64,000 nucleotides of DNA. Origin: Chloroflexota bacterium (GTDB lineage: Bacteria; Chloroflexota; Anaerolineae; Aggregatilineales; Phototrophicaceae). The stretch spans positions 210,561-274,560 of the forward strand of contig JAIUNI010000010.1 in assembly GCA_020161935.1 (NCBI GenBank), read 5' to 3'. The position numbers and the translations under genes were made by a program. The number at the start of each line of letters is the position of its first letter. The stretch's first letter is position 1. Below the pieces are notes generated by a model, which ran no database searches, was not told the DNA's origin, and worked only from the letters and a program-made list of their open reading frames with translations. Positions 9,128-17,812 of the stretch are shown piece after piece.

Positions 9128-9406
9128 TTACTTCTTCTTTAGGCGCTTCGGTGGTTTCGGTTCTTCTTCCGCGTCGCTCGTCAGCGCTACCCAATCAATA
9201 TCCTCAACAAGGTCACTGCTGCGTTTGGCCGCATGACCGGATTCTTCAATCGCGTGGGTTTCGAAGCCGTGCGCGAGGTAAGCATGGTGTCGCGCTTCAG
9301 CCTCATTCCCCGCGTCGAGTAATTCGGCTGCGGTGTCATGTTCATTAGCCGCTTCCCGCAGGTAAGCCGCGCTCCAGCGGTGATGATCTGAAATCTTTGG
9401 TGGCAT
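9128..9406 (-). CDS. Small charged hypothetical protein
   Basis: A 92-residue protein of unrecognised family. It is hydrophilic and mainly helical: His/Ala/Glu-rich helices (residues 8-55, including TAAELLDAGNEAEARHHAYL) resemble a single TPR-like or ferritin-like helical pair. An acidic linker and a lysine-rich tail (KPPKRLKKK) follow. GGAG lies about ten bases before the ATG. The gene follows the secreted propeller gene on the same strand but is separated from it by a terminator. Confidence 0.6.
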   Translation of the reverse strand: MPPKISDHHRWSAAYLREAANEHDTAAELLDAGNEAEARHHAYLAHGFETHAIEESGHAAKRSSDLVEDIDWVALTSDAEEEPKPPKRLKKK

Positions 9407-9494
9407 AATGCTTTACTCCAAATAATTCCCGAATGACTCAACTGCATCCGGCGAATGGAAATAGTCTGATGCCACTCTGTAAAAATCGGGCCAT

Positions 9495-9526
9495 AAAAAG
9501 ATGAGGCCATCCTAAGACAGCCTCAT
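9495..9526 (-). terminator. Rho-independent terminator of the propeller gene
   Basis: Read on the minus strand, ATGAGGC, a 12-base loop and GCCTCAT are followed by CTTTTT. It lies about 20 bases beyond the stop of the gene at 9546. Confidence 0.75.
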
Positions 9527-9545
9527 TGTTTCAATAGAAGGAGAA

Positions 9546-10553
9546 TTAGCCAGCAGCAGTCGGTTCGGGGGTCATCTCTGCCATACCCATTTCCGCTGTG
9601 GCTTCTGCCATCATCGGTTCGCTGAACGTCACCTTCTTAATGGTATAGCTCTCAGCGTCCGGCGTGCTAAATTTCGCGTCAATCGCGTAGGCTTCACCGT
9701 CGCGCAGGGCGATGGTTGTTACCGAGTCCGGCGCAGCTTGGAAGTCACCCGTAATCGTAGCCGTTGCGAAATCATCGTCGCTCGTCAGTTGAATTACATG
9801 CTTGGGGTCACCGACCGCTGCCACCAACGTGTTCGCGTCCGCAAAGATGATACCGTCGCCGCCACCAACATCACCGTCAGCCGCGACAACCGAGAAGGTT
9901 TCGGGTGCGTCCAGCGGGATCTTAATCAGATCGCTGCCACGTACTGCCACCAGATAACCATTCGGGTTGTAGGCGATACCGTTCAGGACAAAATTGCCGA
10001 CGAAGCTGATGTCTTGCAGGAAGATCGACGCATTCCCATCCACGTCCACCTTGTAAATGACACCCGCCGCGCTGTCCGTCACATAGGCGTTGCCGTCCGC
10101 GTCCACTGCCACATCATTCGGGAAGTGGCCTGCCGCATCCGGTGTCAGTGCCGCGAGGTCAACGACATGCAGCTCTGCGCCTGTTGCGAGGTCATAAATG
10201 CCCAACTGCCCGACTGCCGCACGGTCAGTCGACCCGAAAAGGATACGGTTACGTTCAGCATCGACTTCCAACCCGACGATAGAAGCTAGCTTAGGATCTT
10301 GGATGAGGGTGGTCAGCGTACCATCATCTGCCACGACCGATACACTATTTTGGTTGAGGGAACCCAGTAGGAATTGACCGCGCGTTGGGTCAAATTCGAT
10401 ACCTTCGGGCATCATAGCAGGATTGTTGACCGTAATCGTGTCTGGCCCCGCTCCCATCGTCATTTCGGGTGTCGCTTCCTGCGCCGACACAATGACCGCA
10501 CCTGCTGCCAGCCCGATGGCTGCCGATAGTAAAACGATGTTTCGTTTCAGCAT
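9546..10553 (-). CDS. Secreted SMP-30/NHL-like beta-propeller protein
   Basis: A 335-residue protein with a signal peptide (cleavage near VSAQ, residue 25). Propeller blades are visible as repeated strands: GIEFDPTRGQFLLGSL near 50, GLEVDAERNRILFGS near 93, and NDVAVDADGNAYVTDS near 145 (a classic SMP-30/gluconolaconase-type blade). A Met/Thr/Pro-rich tail follows. Such proteins are usually binding or lactonase-like proteins in the cell envelope. The catalytic metal ligands of SMP-30 cannot be confirmed here, so no reaction is assigned. The gene has its own terminator. Confidence 0.75.
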   Translation of the reverse strand: MLKRNIVLLSAAIGLAAGAVIVSAQEATPEMTMGAGPDTITVNNPAMMPEGIEFDPTRGQFLLGSLNQNSVSVVADDGTLTTLIQDPKLASIVGLEVDAERNRILFGSTDRAAVGQLGIYDLATGAELHVVDLAALTPDAAGHFPNDVAVDADGNAYVTDSAAGVIYKVDVDGNASIFLQDISFVGNFVLNGIAYNPNGYLVAVRGSDLIKIPLDAPETFSVVAADGDVGGGDGIIFADANTLVAAVGDPKHVIQLTSDDDFATATITGDFQAAPDSVTTIALRDGEAYAIDAKFSTPDAESYTIKKVTFSEPMMAEATAEMGMAEMTPEPTAAG

Positions 10554-10738
10554 TCGTGTTCGCTCCTTAGTCTGTTACGTTAATCGTTACAATTTGCATC
10601 CACAGGCTCATGGTAGTGGTGGTTAGGCTTAGATTACAAGCACTTCTCATTGATTTTTTATATGAGCGAATGATAAATCCCCCCGCCGGATAGGTGAATT
10701 GGCTATAATGGAGATGGTAGCTTCTGAAGGAGTCGTTA

Positions 10739-11491
10739 ATGTCCGGTTATGAGTCGAACCGCGCCGAATACGGGGTGACGGGTGGGCATATCCACGTTGT
10801 AATCGAAGACGGTACACAGTTACCGGCTTATTGGGCGCATCCCAACACAGGGCGTTTGTTCCCCGCCGTAGCCCTTATTCACGATTGGTGGGGCATTACA
10901 CCCGCTGTTCGCCATCTTGCCCATCGGTTCGCGCAGGCCGGTTATTACGTTATCGTACCGGACTTATTTAATGGCGAGGTCGCTACCACCCCCCAGCGGG
11001 CCATCGAACTGGTAAAGGCTTTAGGCGATGGCGGCTATCCCCGCGTCAACGCCGCACTCACCGTTTTGGAGACGCACCATAACACCAATCGCGATGTCGC
11101 CGTCGTCGGCATCGGCATGGGCGGCAGTTTGGCCTACGAAGCGGCGATTGTCCGCCAAGACATGGAAGCCGCTGTCGTGTATTATGGTTTCCCGCAGCGC
11201 TACGTCGCCCGTTTGAAGAATGCCCGTGTTCCGGTACTCGCCATCTATGGGCAGGACGAACCCTACGTCAAACCTGCTGACCTCGACCGGGTGCGTCAGG
11301 CATTTGCCGCCAATACGCAAGGTCTCGAACATGAACTGCTTGTGTTACCGGATATTGGGCATGACTTCATGAGCGATGAGGCTTCGGATTTATCACGTCT
11401 GCGAATGCAGCAAGCGTTAAACAAAACATTCGTTTTTCTGGAGCGGTATCTTAAAGGCCCGCTGCATAACCCGCCAATGAAAACGATCTAA
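10739..11491 (+). CDS. Dienelactone hydrolase family protein with nucleophile replaced by Gly
   Basis: A 250-residue alpha/beta-hydrolase of the dienelactone hydrolase type: HDWWG near 49-52, VVPDLFNGE-like strand near 73, nucleophile elbow, acid D173 in YGQDEPY and H208 in PDIGHDF. The elbow normally reads VGYCLGG with a catalytic Cys. Here it reads VGIGMGG, with Gly126 (codon GGC at 11114-11116) at the nucleophile position, while the Asp and His are kept. It may be a pseudo-enzyme or use another chemistry. A TATAAT box lies at 10704-10709 and GAAGGAG precedes the ATG. It leads a likely operon with the MazG-like gene and lipB (gaps of 16 and 2 bases). Confidence 0.85.
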   Translation: MSGYESNRAEYGVTGGHIHVVIEDGTQLPAYWAHPNTGRLFPAVALIHDWWGITPAVRHLAHRFAQAGYYVIVPDLFNGEVATTPQRAIELVKALGDGGYPRVNAALTVLETHHNTNRDVAVVGIGMGGSLAYEAAIVRQDMEAAVVYYGFPQRYVARLKNARVPVLAIYGQDEPYVKPADLDRVRQAFAANTQGLEHELLVLPDIGHDFMSDEASDLSRLRMQQALNKTFVFLERYLKGPLHNPPMKTI

Positions 11492-11507
11492 CTAAAGGAA
11501 ACTGTGC

Positions 11508-11861
11508 ATGACATCGACTCATAATGACCCCCTGCGTGATCTAATTCGTTCCACGCTCGACTTCTATGCCCGTTTCGGCTGGCAGCCCCTCACTGATGAT
11601 GCCATTCGCGTGTTCGAGGAAGAAGTGCGCGAAGTGACCGAAGCCGCTCAGGTGGGTACGGATAAAAACCATATCGCCGAAGAAGCCGCAGATGTCATCG
11701 TCACCCTCATCGGCGTGTGTCAGGCATCCGGTGTTGATCCCGAACAGCTAATTAGCCAGATCTACGCCGTAATCGACAAGAACAACGCCAAGACCCACGA
11801 AACCCATGTTTACACTGACGGTAAAATCCGCCGCCGCTTTCCAAAGACGATCACTTCTTAA
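11508..11861 (+). CDS. MazG-like NTP pyrophosphohydrolase domain protein
   Basis: A 117-residue all-alpha NTP-pyrophosphatase. The metal-binding pattern is visible as EEEVREVTEAA (about 37-47) and EEAADVIVTLIGV (about 58-70), i.e. ExxE followed by ExxD. Small stand-alone members hydrolyse non-canonical or excess nucleoside triphosphates in the cytosol; the substrate here is unknown. It sits between the dienelactone-hydrolase-like gene and lipB with very short gaps, so it is probably co-transcribed, though no shared pathway is obvious. Confidence 0.82.
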   Translation: MTSTHNDPLRDLIRSTLDFYARFGWQPLTDDAIRVFEEEVREVTEAAQVGTDKNHIAEEAADVIVTLIGVCQASGVDPEQLISQIYAVIDKNNAKTHETHVYTDGKIRRRFPKTITS

Positions 11862-11863
11862 CC

Positions 11864-12556
11864 ATGATTTGTGAAGTTGTGCAGCTCGGCTGCGTTCCCT
11901 ATCAAGAGGCGTGGGATTGGCAGAATCAGCTTGCCGAAGCGCGTGGCAGGGGCGAAATTTCGGATCGCTTGATACTCCTTCAGCATCCCCCTACCTACAC
12001 CCTCGGTACATCCGGTCATGAGAGTAATCTCCTCCTCACATCGGCAGAACTCGAACAGCGTGGTATCACCGTGCTGCGGGTAGATCGGGGCGGGGATATT
12101 ACCTATCACGGGCCGGGGCAGCTTGTAGGTTATCCTATTCTCCAGCTCCCCCGCGCTTCCGACACCTTACGCGCCGATGTCATCGGCTACGTGCGTAAAA
12201 TCGAGCAGGTGATTATCCACACCCTTGCCGATTACGGTGTCGTGGGAAAACCGATTGCAGGTCTAACCGGCGTGTGGGTAGAAACGCCCAACGGCGAGGT
12301 GAAAGTCTGTGCCATCGGCGTTCGCATCAATGTACGCGCCGTCACCAAGCACGGCTTTGCCCTCAACCTCAACACGGATCTCAGCTACTTTGACGGCATT
12401 ATTCCCTGTGGCATTCGTGATAAAGGCGTAACCAGCCTCGCCCAATTGTTAGGCGAACCGGTTGACGAATATTCAGCCGCCCAGCGGCTCATCCATCACT
12501 TTGGACAGGTTTTCGGCTGCGAGATGGTTAATTTACCGTCAATTGGAATGCGCTAA
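11864..12556 (+). CDS. lipB: Octanoyl-[ACP]:protein N-octanoyltransferase LipB
   Basis: A 230-residue enzyme that moves octanoate from acyl carrier protein to the lipoyl-domain lysine of 2-oxoacid dehydrogenase E2 and related proteins. LipB landmarks are RGGDITYHGPGQLVGYP near 75-91, the lysine of VKVCAIGVR (K147) and the Cys of IIPCGI (C182), which form the catalytic Lys/Cys pair. The client proteins are represented by the E2 at 21650 and the E3 (lpd) at 16233. The lipoyl synthase gene is not in this window. The start lies two bases after the MazG-like stop. Confidence 0.95.
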   Translation: MICEVVQLGCVPYQEAWDWQNQLAEARGRGEISDRLILLQHPPTYTLGTSGHESNLLLTSAELEQRGITVLRVDRGGDITYHGPGQLVGYPILQLPRASDTLRADVIGYVRKIEQVIIHTLADYGVVGKPIAGLTGVWVETPNGEVKVCAIGVRINVRAVTKHGFALNLNTDLSYFDGIIPCGIRDKGVTSLAQLLGEPVDEYSAAQRLIHHFGQVFGCEMVNLPSIGMR

Positions 12557-12565
12557 ATAATCCAG

Positions 12566-13129
12566 TTACTCTGCCGCAGTATCCTCGAAAATCGCGCTGA
12601 CCGGCATTTCAAAACCGGGGAGTACCTCGCTGCCGTCCAATGTCTCGCCTTCGACATAAACCTGCTCGTCATCAAGTGTGTAAACCTCAACGAATCGTTT
12701 CTGGGGTTCAACCAGCCAAACGAGTTTCGTGCCGTTCGCGAGGTAGTAACGTGCCTTCGCTCGCATATCCTTGAGCGAATCATCCGGCGATTTCACCTCA
12801 ATTGCAATGTCAGGCATCTGTTGAACACTGCCTTTTTTCGTCAATGGATGGCTGCCAGCGCGATAAGCCACATCAGGAATTCGGGCGTTTCGCCGATCTT
12901 CCTTTGTTCGGTAGCGTACCTCTGTTACGACCCGCCCCTTTATGCCATGTGTCAAGATAAAATTGAGTAACCAATGGGCGATGATAATGACAATCATTCC
13001 ATGTTGTTCTGTTGGCACTTTTTCTACAATCTCCCCGTCAATCAATTCCAACAGCCGCTCACGGTTTTCAGGCGCGTCGGCATACTGCTCAAATTCCTCG
13101 ATGGTGTAGAGTAATTGTCGCGCTTCCAT
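12566..13129 (-). CDS. Uma2 family (DUF820) putative endonuclease
   Basis: A 187-residue protein with the restriction-endonuclease-like core of the Uma2 family: IPDVAYRAG, then PDIAIEVKSPDDS (the PD...ExK motif, about 117-129), then KARYYLANGTKLVWLVEP. The family is hugely expanded in Chloroflexota and Cyanobacteria and its real role is unclear. It is convergent with lipB, only nine bases apart. A second Uma2 gene is at 37030. Confidence 0.88.
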   Translation of the reverse strand: MEARQLLYTIEEFEQYADAPENRERLLELIDGEIVEKVPTEQHGMIVIIIAHWLLNFILTHGIKGRVVTEVRYRTKEDRRNARIPDVAYRAGSHPLTKKGSVQQMPDIAIEVKSPDDSLKDMRAKARYYLANGTKLVWLVEPQKRFVEVYTLDDEQVYVEGETLDGSEVLPGFEMPVSAIFEDTAAE

Positions 13130-13230
13130 ATGTTACCCTTCACTGACCTAACTTCTGGTTCGATTGTATCACGTTTGATTATCGGAGGCGTGTTATAAAT
13201 AGACGATGCTAATCTGGGAACTGTATCTGT

Positions 13231-13839
13231 ATGTCTCGCCTTATCTTTATGATCGCGCTGTTCCTCACGCTCGCGTTAATAAGCGCTAACCTCGTCGCTC
13301 GTACTGTCGGCAGTCACCAGCCGCTGCACCCCCTCATGCGCGAATTTGCCGATGGCTGTCCTGACCAACCGCAGCCTTGTTGGAACGGGATTATCCCCGG
13401 CGAAACCCCATCAGATATCGCATCCGCTATTTTGAGAAGCAAAGGCTATACCGTTGTTGCCGCTACCAGCATGGAAATAATATGGACGAGCGCGAATGAC
13501 ACATGCCGTAAGACGTTGACGATCAATGACAGCACCGTCAGGCAAATGAACCTGACCTTTTGCCAGCCACTGCGATTGGGTGACTTTATGGAGCAAATCC
13601 GCCAGCCGGATACCATCACCCTTGACCCTTTAAGCATCTGGTATCAAGGACAAATGCAGATTCTATTTATGCCTCAGGTCATATCTTGGGATGCCGTATC
13701 CTACTACACCCCCTTGCAGTCAGTTGTCCTGTTTCCTTCGGATAGCCCTCTGCCTTACCAGCGTGCCGCATGGCTCGACGTACTGACACAGCGCAAATAC
13801 TGTCAGCTTCGCGCCTTGCAATACCACTGCGCCAGTTAG
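13231..13839 (+). CDS. GCxxQPQPCW membrane-anchored protein, paralogue 1
   Basis: A 202-residue protein with one N-terminal membrane helix (about 4-24) and an outside domain. After the helix comes a shared motif: GS.QPL.P..R.F..GC..QPQPCW.GI.PG (about 30-65), with paired cysteines. The remainder diverges, but a Cys-containing C-terminus (YCQLRALQYHC) resembles paralogue 2. The motif marks a family common in Anaerolineae with no known function. Two more copies lie at 14818 and 15506; an SH3-domain gene on the other strand separates copy 1 from them. Confidence 0.75.
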   Translation: MSRLIFMIALFLTLALISANLVARTVGSHQPLHPLMREFADGCPDQPQPCWNGIIPGETPSDIASAILRSKGYTVVAATSMEIIWTSANDTCRKTLTINDSTVRQMNLTFCQPLRLGDFMEQIRQPDTITLDPLSIWYQGQMQILFMPQVISWDAVSYYTPLQSVVLFPSDSPLPYQRAAWLDVLTQRKYCQLRALQYHCAS

Positions 13840-13848
13840 TCATTATGT

Positions 13849-14649
13849 CTAGCGTGGCGTTGCCGACGGTGTAGCGGCCTCACCTTGAGCGTCAGCCGTT
13901 GCCTCCGCTGTCATCTCAGCCGTTGGCTCAACCAGCGTGAAGTACGCGCTGTAGGCATATTCCTCATCTTCCGAATGCTCAATCCGGTACCAATTCGGGT
14001 TGCCTTCCTCAAGCGCTTCCCCTTCGATCATTCCTGTCACGATGACCGCTGTATCGGCTGGCAGGTTCTCGATCATATAACATTCAGTGCTGGGGCAGGC
14101 GCGTAGGTTGACGGTGTTCGTCGTGTAGTACGTCACGCGGTCAATCGCCGTGAACTTGGGTGTGACCGTTGGCGTTGGCGACGATGTAAAGGTTGCCGTT
14201 TGAGTCAGTGTTAGGGTGATTGTCGCCGTAGGCGTGGGCGTGAGCGTTCCGGTCGCTGTTGGGGTCGGCGTATAGGTTGTCGTCGCTGTTGCGGTGGACG
14301 TATTGGTGATCGTCGGCGTATTCGTCGCTGTATTCAATGAAGCCGCTGGAACAAGCGGTTTATTCGGCCAAAGCATATAAGCAATCGCAATAATGGCGAC
14401 GATTATCAGGCAGCCGGTTGTCGGTCGAAAGCGGTTTTCCCGCATGGTCGGTGTGGTGGGTGGCGGCGTGCCGATGGGCGGTGGAACGGACGGTGTAGGG
14501 TCTGATGCCTTAACCTTCGCACGTTGGTCGAGTTTCGCTTCCCAAACTCGTGCCGTTGGATGGTCAATCGTTTGCAACATCGCCCGTGCTTCACGATATT
14601 GTTTACGATCAATAAGTGTTTTCGCCGCATCAAATTTTTGTTTACTCAT
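13849..14649 (-). CDS. Membrane-anchored bacterial SH3 domain protein
   Basis: A 266-residue protein. It has a cytoplasmic helical pair that looks like one TPR (about 3-45), a Pro-rich linker, one membrane helix (about 80-97), a long Thr/Pro-rich spacer (about 108-165), then an SH3_3-type domain (TTNTVNLRACPSTECYMI near 174-190, ending in YAYSAYFT near 236) outside the cell. Such SH3 domains often bind peptidoglycan or glycans. It interrupts the three GCxxQPQPCW paralogues and points against them. Confidence 0.78.
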   Translation of the reverse strand: MSKQKFDAAKTLIDRKQYREARAMLQTIDHPTARVWEAKLDQRAKVKASDPTPSVPPPIGTPPPTTPTMRENRFRPTTGCLIIVAIIAIAYMLWPNKPLVPAASLNTATNTPTITNTSTATATTTYTPTPTATGTLTPTPTATITLTLTQTATFTSSPTPTVTPKFTAIDRVTYYTTNTVNLRACPSTECYMIENLPADTAVIVTGMIEGEALEEGNPNWYRIEHSEDEEYAYSAYFTLVEPTAEMTAEATADAQGEAATPSATPR

Positions 14650-14817
14650 ATCGCCCCCATTAATTTTACCTACAGATGCTACGGGGCTTTTTCAATTTCG
14701 GTAGGGCTAAGTGGCCTATTTTTAGTAAATAATTCTAATAGAATATTGAACAATGCGTTGTAGATTCCTACAATGATATTAGTTTTGACTGGTTGCAATA
14801 GGCTGGTAACTGCCGCT

Positions 14818-15444
14818 ATGCTGCGCTTTCTGCTCAAACTTGCGCTTGGCTGTATCGTCCTGTCTACGCTGACCATATTCATATCTCGTGCGGTTGGCAG
14901 TACGCGGCCAGTAAATCCAGTCTTGCGCGGCTTCACCGAAGGCTGCGAAGGACAACCGCAGCCATGCTGGTACGGCATTGTGCCGGGTAGAAGTAAATTT
15001 TCAGACGCGCGTAAATGGGTTCAATCGTGGGACAGTCAGGAATATCGGGAAATCGAATCGACCGCCACCTTTGATGTGAATACGCGCACGGTTGGTAGTC
15101 GCTTTTCTCCCGATTCGTGCTACAGTTTCTTCCATTCAACCCGCCCATCGTCGGTGGTTGACTACATTGAACTCAGCGATTGCCCCGACCTCCAATTTGG
15201 TGATCTAATTAATCAGTTTGGTGCGCCAGATAAAATCCAATTTCGGATTGGTATCTGGGGGCAATTTGGGGAGATTGCGTTTATCCTAGACTCTCAAGGT
15301 GACGTTTTTAACCCGCGTACAAAACCGCGTATGTTAATCATGCCGTCTACGGATAATGTCGATCTCTTTTTCGACTGGCATGGCTTTGCGTCACATCGCC
15401 GCTACTGTCAGTTAGAGCCACAAAATTACACCTGCCCACAATAA
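14818..15444 (+). CDS. GCxxQPQPCW membrane-anchored protein, paralogue 2
   Basis: A 208-residue protein. ATG 14818 is chosen over an upstream in-frame ATG (14773) because it aligns with paralogue 3 (MLRFLLKL against MPRFLLKL) and puts the membrane helix at the N-terminus. The motif GS.RPVNPVLRGF.EGCEGQ followed by PQPCWYGIVPG is nearly identical to paralogue 3. It shares the HGF.S/TRR.Y end segment with paralogue 3 and the YCQL.....YTC tail with paralogue 1. Function is unknown; an extracytoplasmic location is inferred. Confidence 0.75.
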   Translation: MLRFLLKLALGCIVLSTLTIFISRAVGSTRPVNPVLRGFTEGCEGQPQPCWYGIVPGRSKFSDARKWVQSWDSQEYREIESTATFDVNTRTVGSRFSPDSCYSFFHSTRPSSVVDYIELSDCPDLQFGDLINQFGAPDKIQFRIGIWGQFGEIAFILDSQGDVFNPRTKPRMLIMPSTDNVDLFFDWHGFASHRRYCQLEPQNYTCPQ

Positions 15445-15505
15445 ATCATGGGTAGCCATTTCGGCGCGTTTTTTGGGATGGCAGTGATAAGGACTGTTTG
15501 CTCTT

Positions 15506-16153
15506 ATGCCTCGTTTCCTACTAAAACTCGGTTTTTATATCACATTTCTCCTAGTGTTGATGACAGCGCTCTCTCATGTCATCGGTAGTACACAGCCCAT
15601 AAATCCTGTATTACGTGGCTTTACCGAAGGGTGTGAAGGCCAACCCCAACCCTGTTGGTATGGTGTCGTGCCGGGTGTAATGAACCTGACTGAGGGTGCC
15701 GATGTGCTGCGAACATCAGGTTATCTCCAGAAATTTTTGCCCCAATACATACAAGGCGAGGGTATAGATTGTAAGAATGTTTGGGTAAATCGGCAGGTTT
15801 ATGAGAGGTGGAAATGGCCGCGTGATAATAGGGTCTGGGGTATCAATATTTCGCAATGCACGGGTGTCCGGCTTGGAACGTGGATAAATTTATTTGGGGA
15901 GCCAGAATATGTCGTTCCGAATAACCCCTCGGTAGTGCTGATTTATCCACCCGATACTATGTTTTGGGTTTCTAGCGTGAATAATGTATGGGTTTCACCA
16001 GATTCGCCAATAAATTCGATCAGAATTTCCATGCCTGAGCTGCTTTTGTCACCCCCTTTGGAGGCTGCTTATCGTTGGCATGGTTTTGGTACACGTCGTA
16101 TTTACGAGAAATATGAACCTGATATAGAGGGCAACTGGTTTCTAGGAGGATGA
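15506..16153 (+). CDS. GCxxQPQPCW membrane-anchored protein, paralogue 3
   Basis: A 215-residue protein with an N-terminal membrane helix (about 6-25) and the shared motif ending in PQPCWYGVVPG (about 49-59). It is closest to paralogue 2 over the first 60 residues and at the end (RWHGFGTRRIYEKYEP). The middle diverges and is richer in A/T codons than its sisters, suggesting relaxed or different selection after tandem duplication. Function is unknown. Confidence 0.72.
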   Translation: MPRFLLKLGFYITFLLVLMTALSHVIGSTQPINPVLRGFTEGCEGQPQPCWYGVVPGVMNLTEGADVLRTSGYLQKFLPQYIQGEGIDCKNVWVNRQVYERWKWPRDNRVWGINISQCTGVRLGTWINLFGEPEYVVPNNPSVVLIYPPDTMFWVSSVNNVWVSPDSPINSIRISMPELLLSPPLEAAYRWHGFGTRRIYEKYEPDIEGNWFLGG

Positions 16154-16202
16154 ATGCGGGCAGCCACTTCTGACCACCCGCGCTCCTTGTTTGCTAGCAT
16201 TT

Positions 16203-16235
16203 GACTGTCAACGGATAACTGTTGACTGCTAACTA
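16203..16235. repeat. Heptad-phased AGT repeat between convergent genes
   Basis: Read on the minus strand this is a run of seven-base steps carrying AGT or GTT at fixed phase (AGTTAGC, AGTCAAC, AGTTATC and so on). It is the same style as the heptamer island at 33611 and lies between paralogue 3 and lpd. Confidence 0.5.
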
Positions 16236-17636
16236 CATATTAATCATGTGACCTTCAAGCCCGTGCGCCGCTTCCTTCAGCGCTTCGCTGAGGGTCGGGT
16301 GAGCATGAACGTTCCGCGCGATCTCGTTCGGGGTCAGTTCCGCCAGCCGCGCCAGTGTCAGTTCCGGCAGCAGTTCGGTTACTTCTGGCCCAATCAGATG
16401 TGCGCCCAACATCTCGCCGTACTTCTTGTCGCTGATGAGCTTCACAAAGCCGCTGGGGTCGCCCAAACCATGCGCTTTAGCATTCGCTTGGAACGGGAAC
16501 TTCGACACATTGATGTCGTAACCTTTTTCCCGTGCCTGCTTTTCCGTCCAGCCAAAGCTGGCGATTTGCGGCTGGCAGTAGGTCGCGCGGGGCATCATCT
16601 CGAAATCCAGTTCGACCGTTTCTGCGCCGGCGATATTTTCCGCTGCCACGATACCCATGTTCTCGGCGACGTGCGCCAGCATCAGCTTCGCAGTCACATC
16701 CCCAATCGCGTAGATATGCGGCACATTGGTTTGCATCTTCTTGTTAATCTCAACCGCGCCGCGTTCAGTAACTTTCACACCGGTCTTTTCCAACCCGTAG
16801 CCTTCGGTGCGCGGCTTGAAGCCAATTGCCTGCATCACTTTATCCGCCTCAAGCACGACTTGCTTGCCGTCTGCGGGTGTTACGGTCACTTTGACGCTCT
16901 TGCCCGTGTCCTCAATCTTCTCGACTTTGGTACTGGTCATGACCTTCACACCCAGCTTTTCGTACTGTTTGCGGAGTTCGGCAGAGATTTCTTCGTCTTC
17001 CAGCGGAACCATCCGGTCGAGGAATTCGACAATCGTCACGTCCACACCGTAGTTGTGCATCACATAAGCGAATTCGACACCAATCGCGCCCGCACCGGCG
17101 ATGATAATGCTCTTGGGCAGCGACTCTTCCATGATCTGTTCTTCATAAGTGACCACACGCTCACTTAGCTTGGTTCCGGGAATCAGGCGTGTCGTCGCGC
17201 CGGGGGCGAGAATCAGGTTCTTGAACTTGAGTGTTTCCTTTTGACCCGCGTTCAGCGCCACCTCAATCGTGTTTGCATCGGTAAAGGTTCCCCAACCATC
17301 GTATTCGTCAATCTTGTTCTTCCGCATCAGGAAGTGGATACCCTTCACCCGTCCATCTGCCACGCGGCGGCTGCGCTTGAAGGCTTCACCATAATCAAAC
17401 GTCACTTTGCCGTCGATCTTCATGCCGAAGGTCTTGGCCTCATGGTTGACAATATGTGCCAGTTCGGCGTTACGCAGCAGCGCCTTCGAGGGGATGCAGC
17501 CCACGTTCAAACACACGCCGCCCCAATATTTTTTCTCGACAACTGCCGTCTTCAAACCCAACTGCGACGCGCGCACTGCTGCGGTATAGCCGCCCGGTCC
17601 CGCGCCCAGTACCACTACATCATACTCTTTCGCCAT
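16233..17636 (-). CDS. lpd: Dihydrolipoyl dehydrogenase (E3)
   Basis: A 467-residue flavoprotein that reoxidises dihydrolipoyl groups of 2-oxoacid dehydrogenase or glycine cleavage complexes with NAD. The start at 17636 is preferred over a longer frame because AAGGAGA sits six bases upstream. It shows the FAD motif VLGAGPGGYTAA (9-20), redox-active Cys42 and Cys47 in GGVCLNVGCIPSK, the NAD-binding GAGAIGVEFA near 181, and the catalytic C-terminal HPTLSEALKEAAHG. The E2 partner is encoded 4 kb away on the same strand; no E1 gene is in the window. Confidence 0.96.
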   Translation of the reverse strand: MAKEYDVVVLGAGPGGYTAAVRASQLGLKTAVVEKKYWGGVCLNVGCIPSKALLRNAELAHIVNHEAKTFGMKIDGKVTFDYGEAFKRSRRVADGRVKGIHFLMRKNKIDEYDGWGTFTDANTIEVALNAGQKETLKFKNLILAPGATTRLIPGTKLSERVVTYEEQIMEESLPKSIIIAGAGAIGVEFAYVMHNYGVDVTIVEFLDRMVPLEDEEISAELRKQYEKLGVKVMTSTKVEKIEDTGKSVKVTVTPADGKQVVLEADKVMQAIGFKPRTEGYGLEKTGVKVTERGAVEINKKMQTNVPHIYAIGDVTAKLMLAHVAENMGIVAAENIAGAETVELDFEMMPRATYCQPQIASFGWTEKQAREKGYDINVSKFPFQANAKAHGLGDPSGFVKLISDKKYGEMLGAHLIGPEVTELLPELTLARLAELTPNEIARNVHAHPTLSEALKEAAHGLEGHMINM

Positions 17637-17812
17637 TCTTGTCTCCTTGGCAGGCATCGGCATTCAGCCGTTTCCTACAGTGTTATGTAAATGTCAAAAC
17701 TTGGGTTGATTCTAATATGTGGATAGGGGAGAACGCAATGATCTTACATGCAAACCCCCCGATTCTGTGCATTTTCCAATACATCAAAATCGGGGAGTTC
17801 GTTAAAAGTCAG

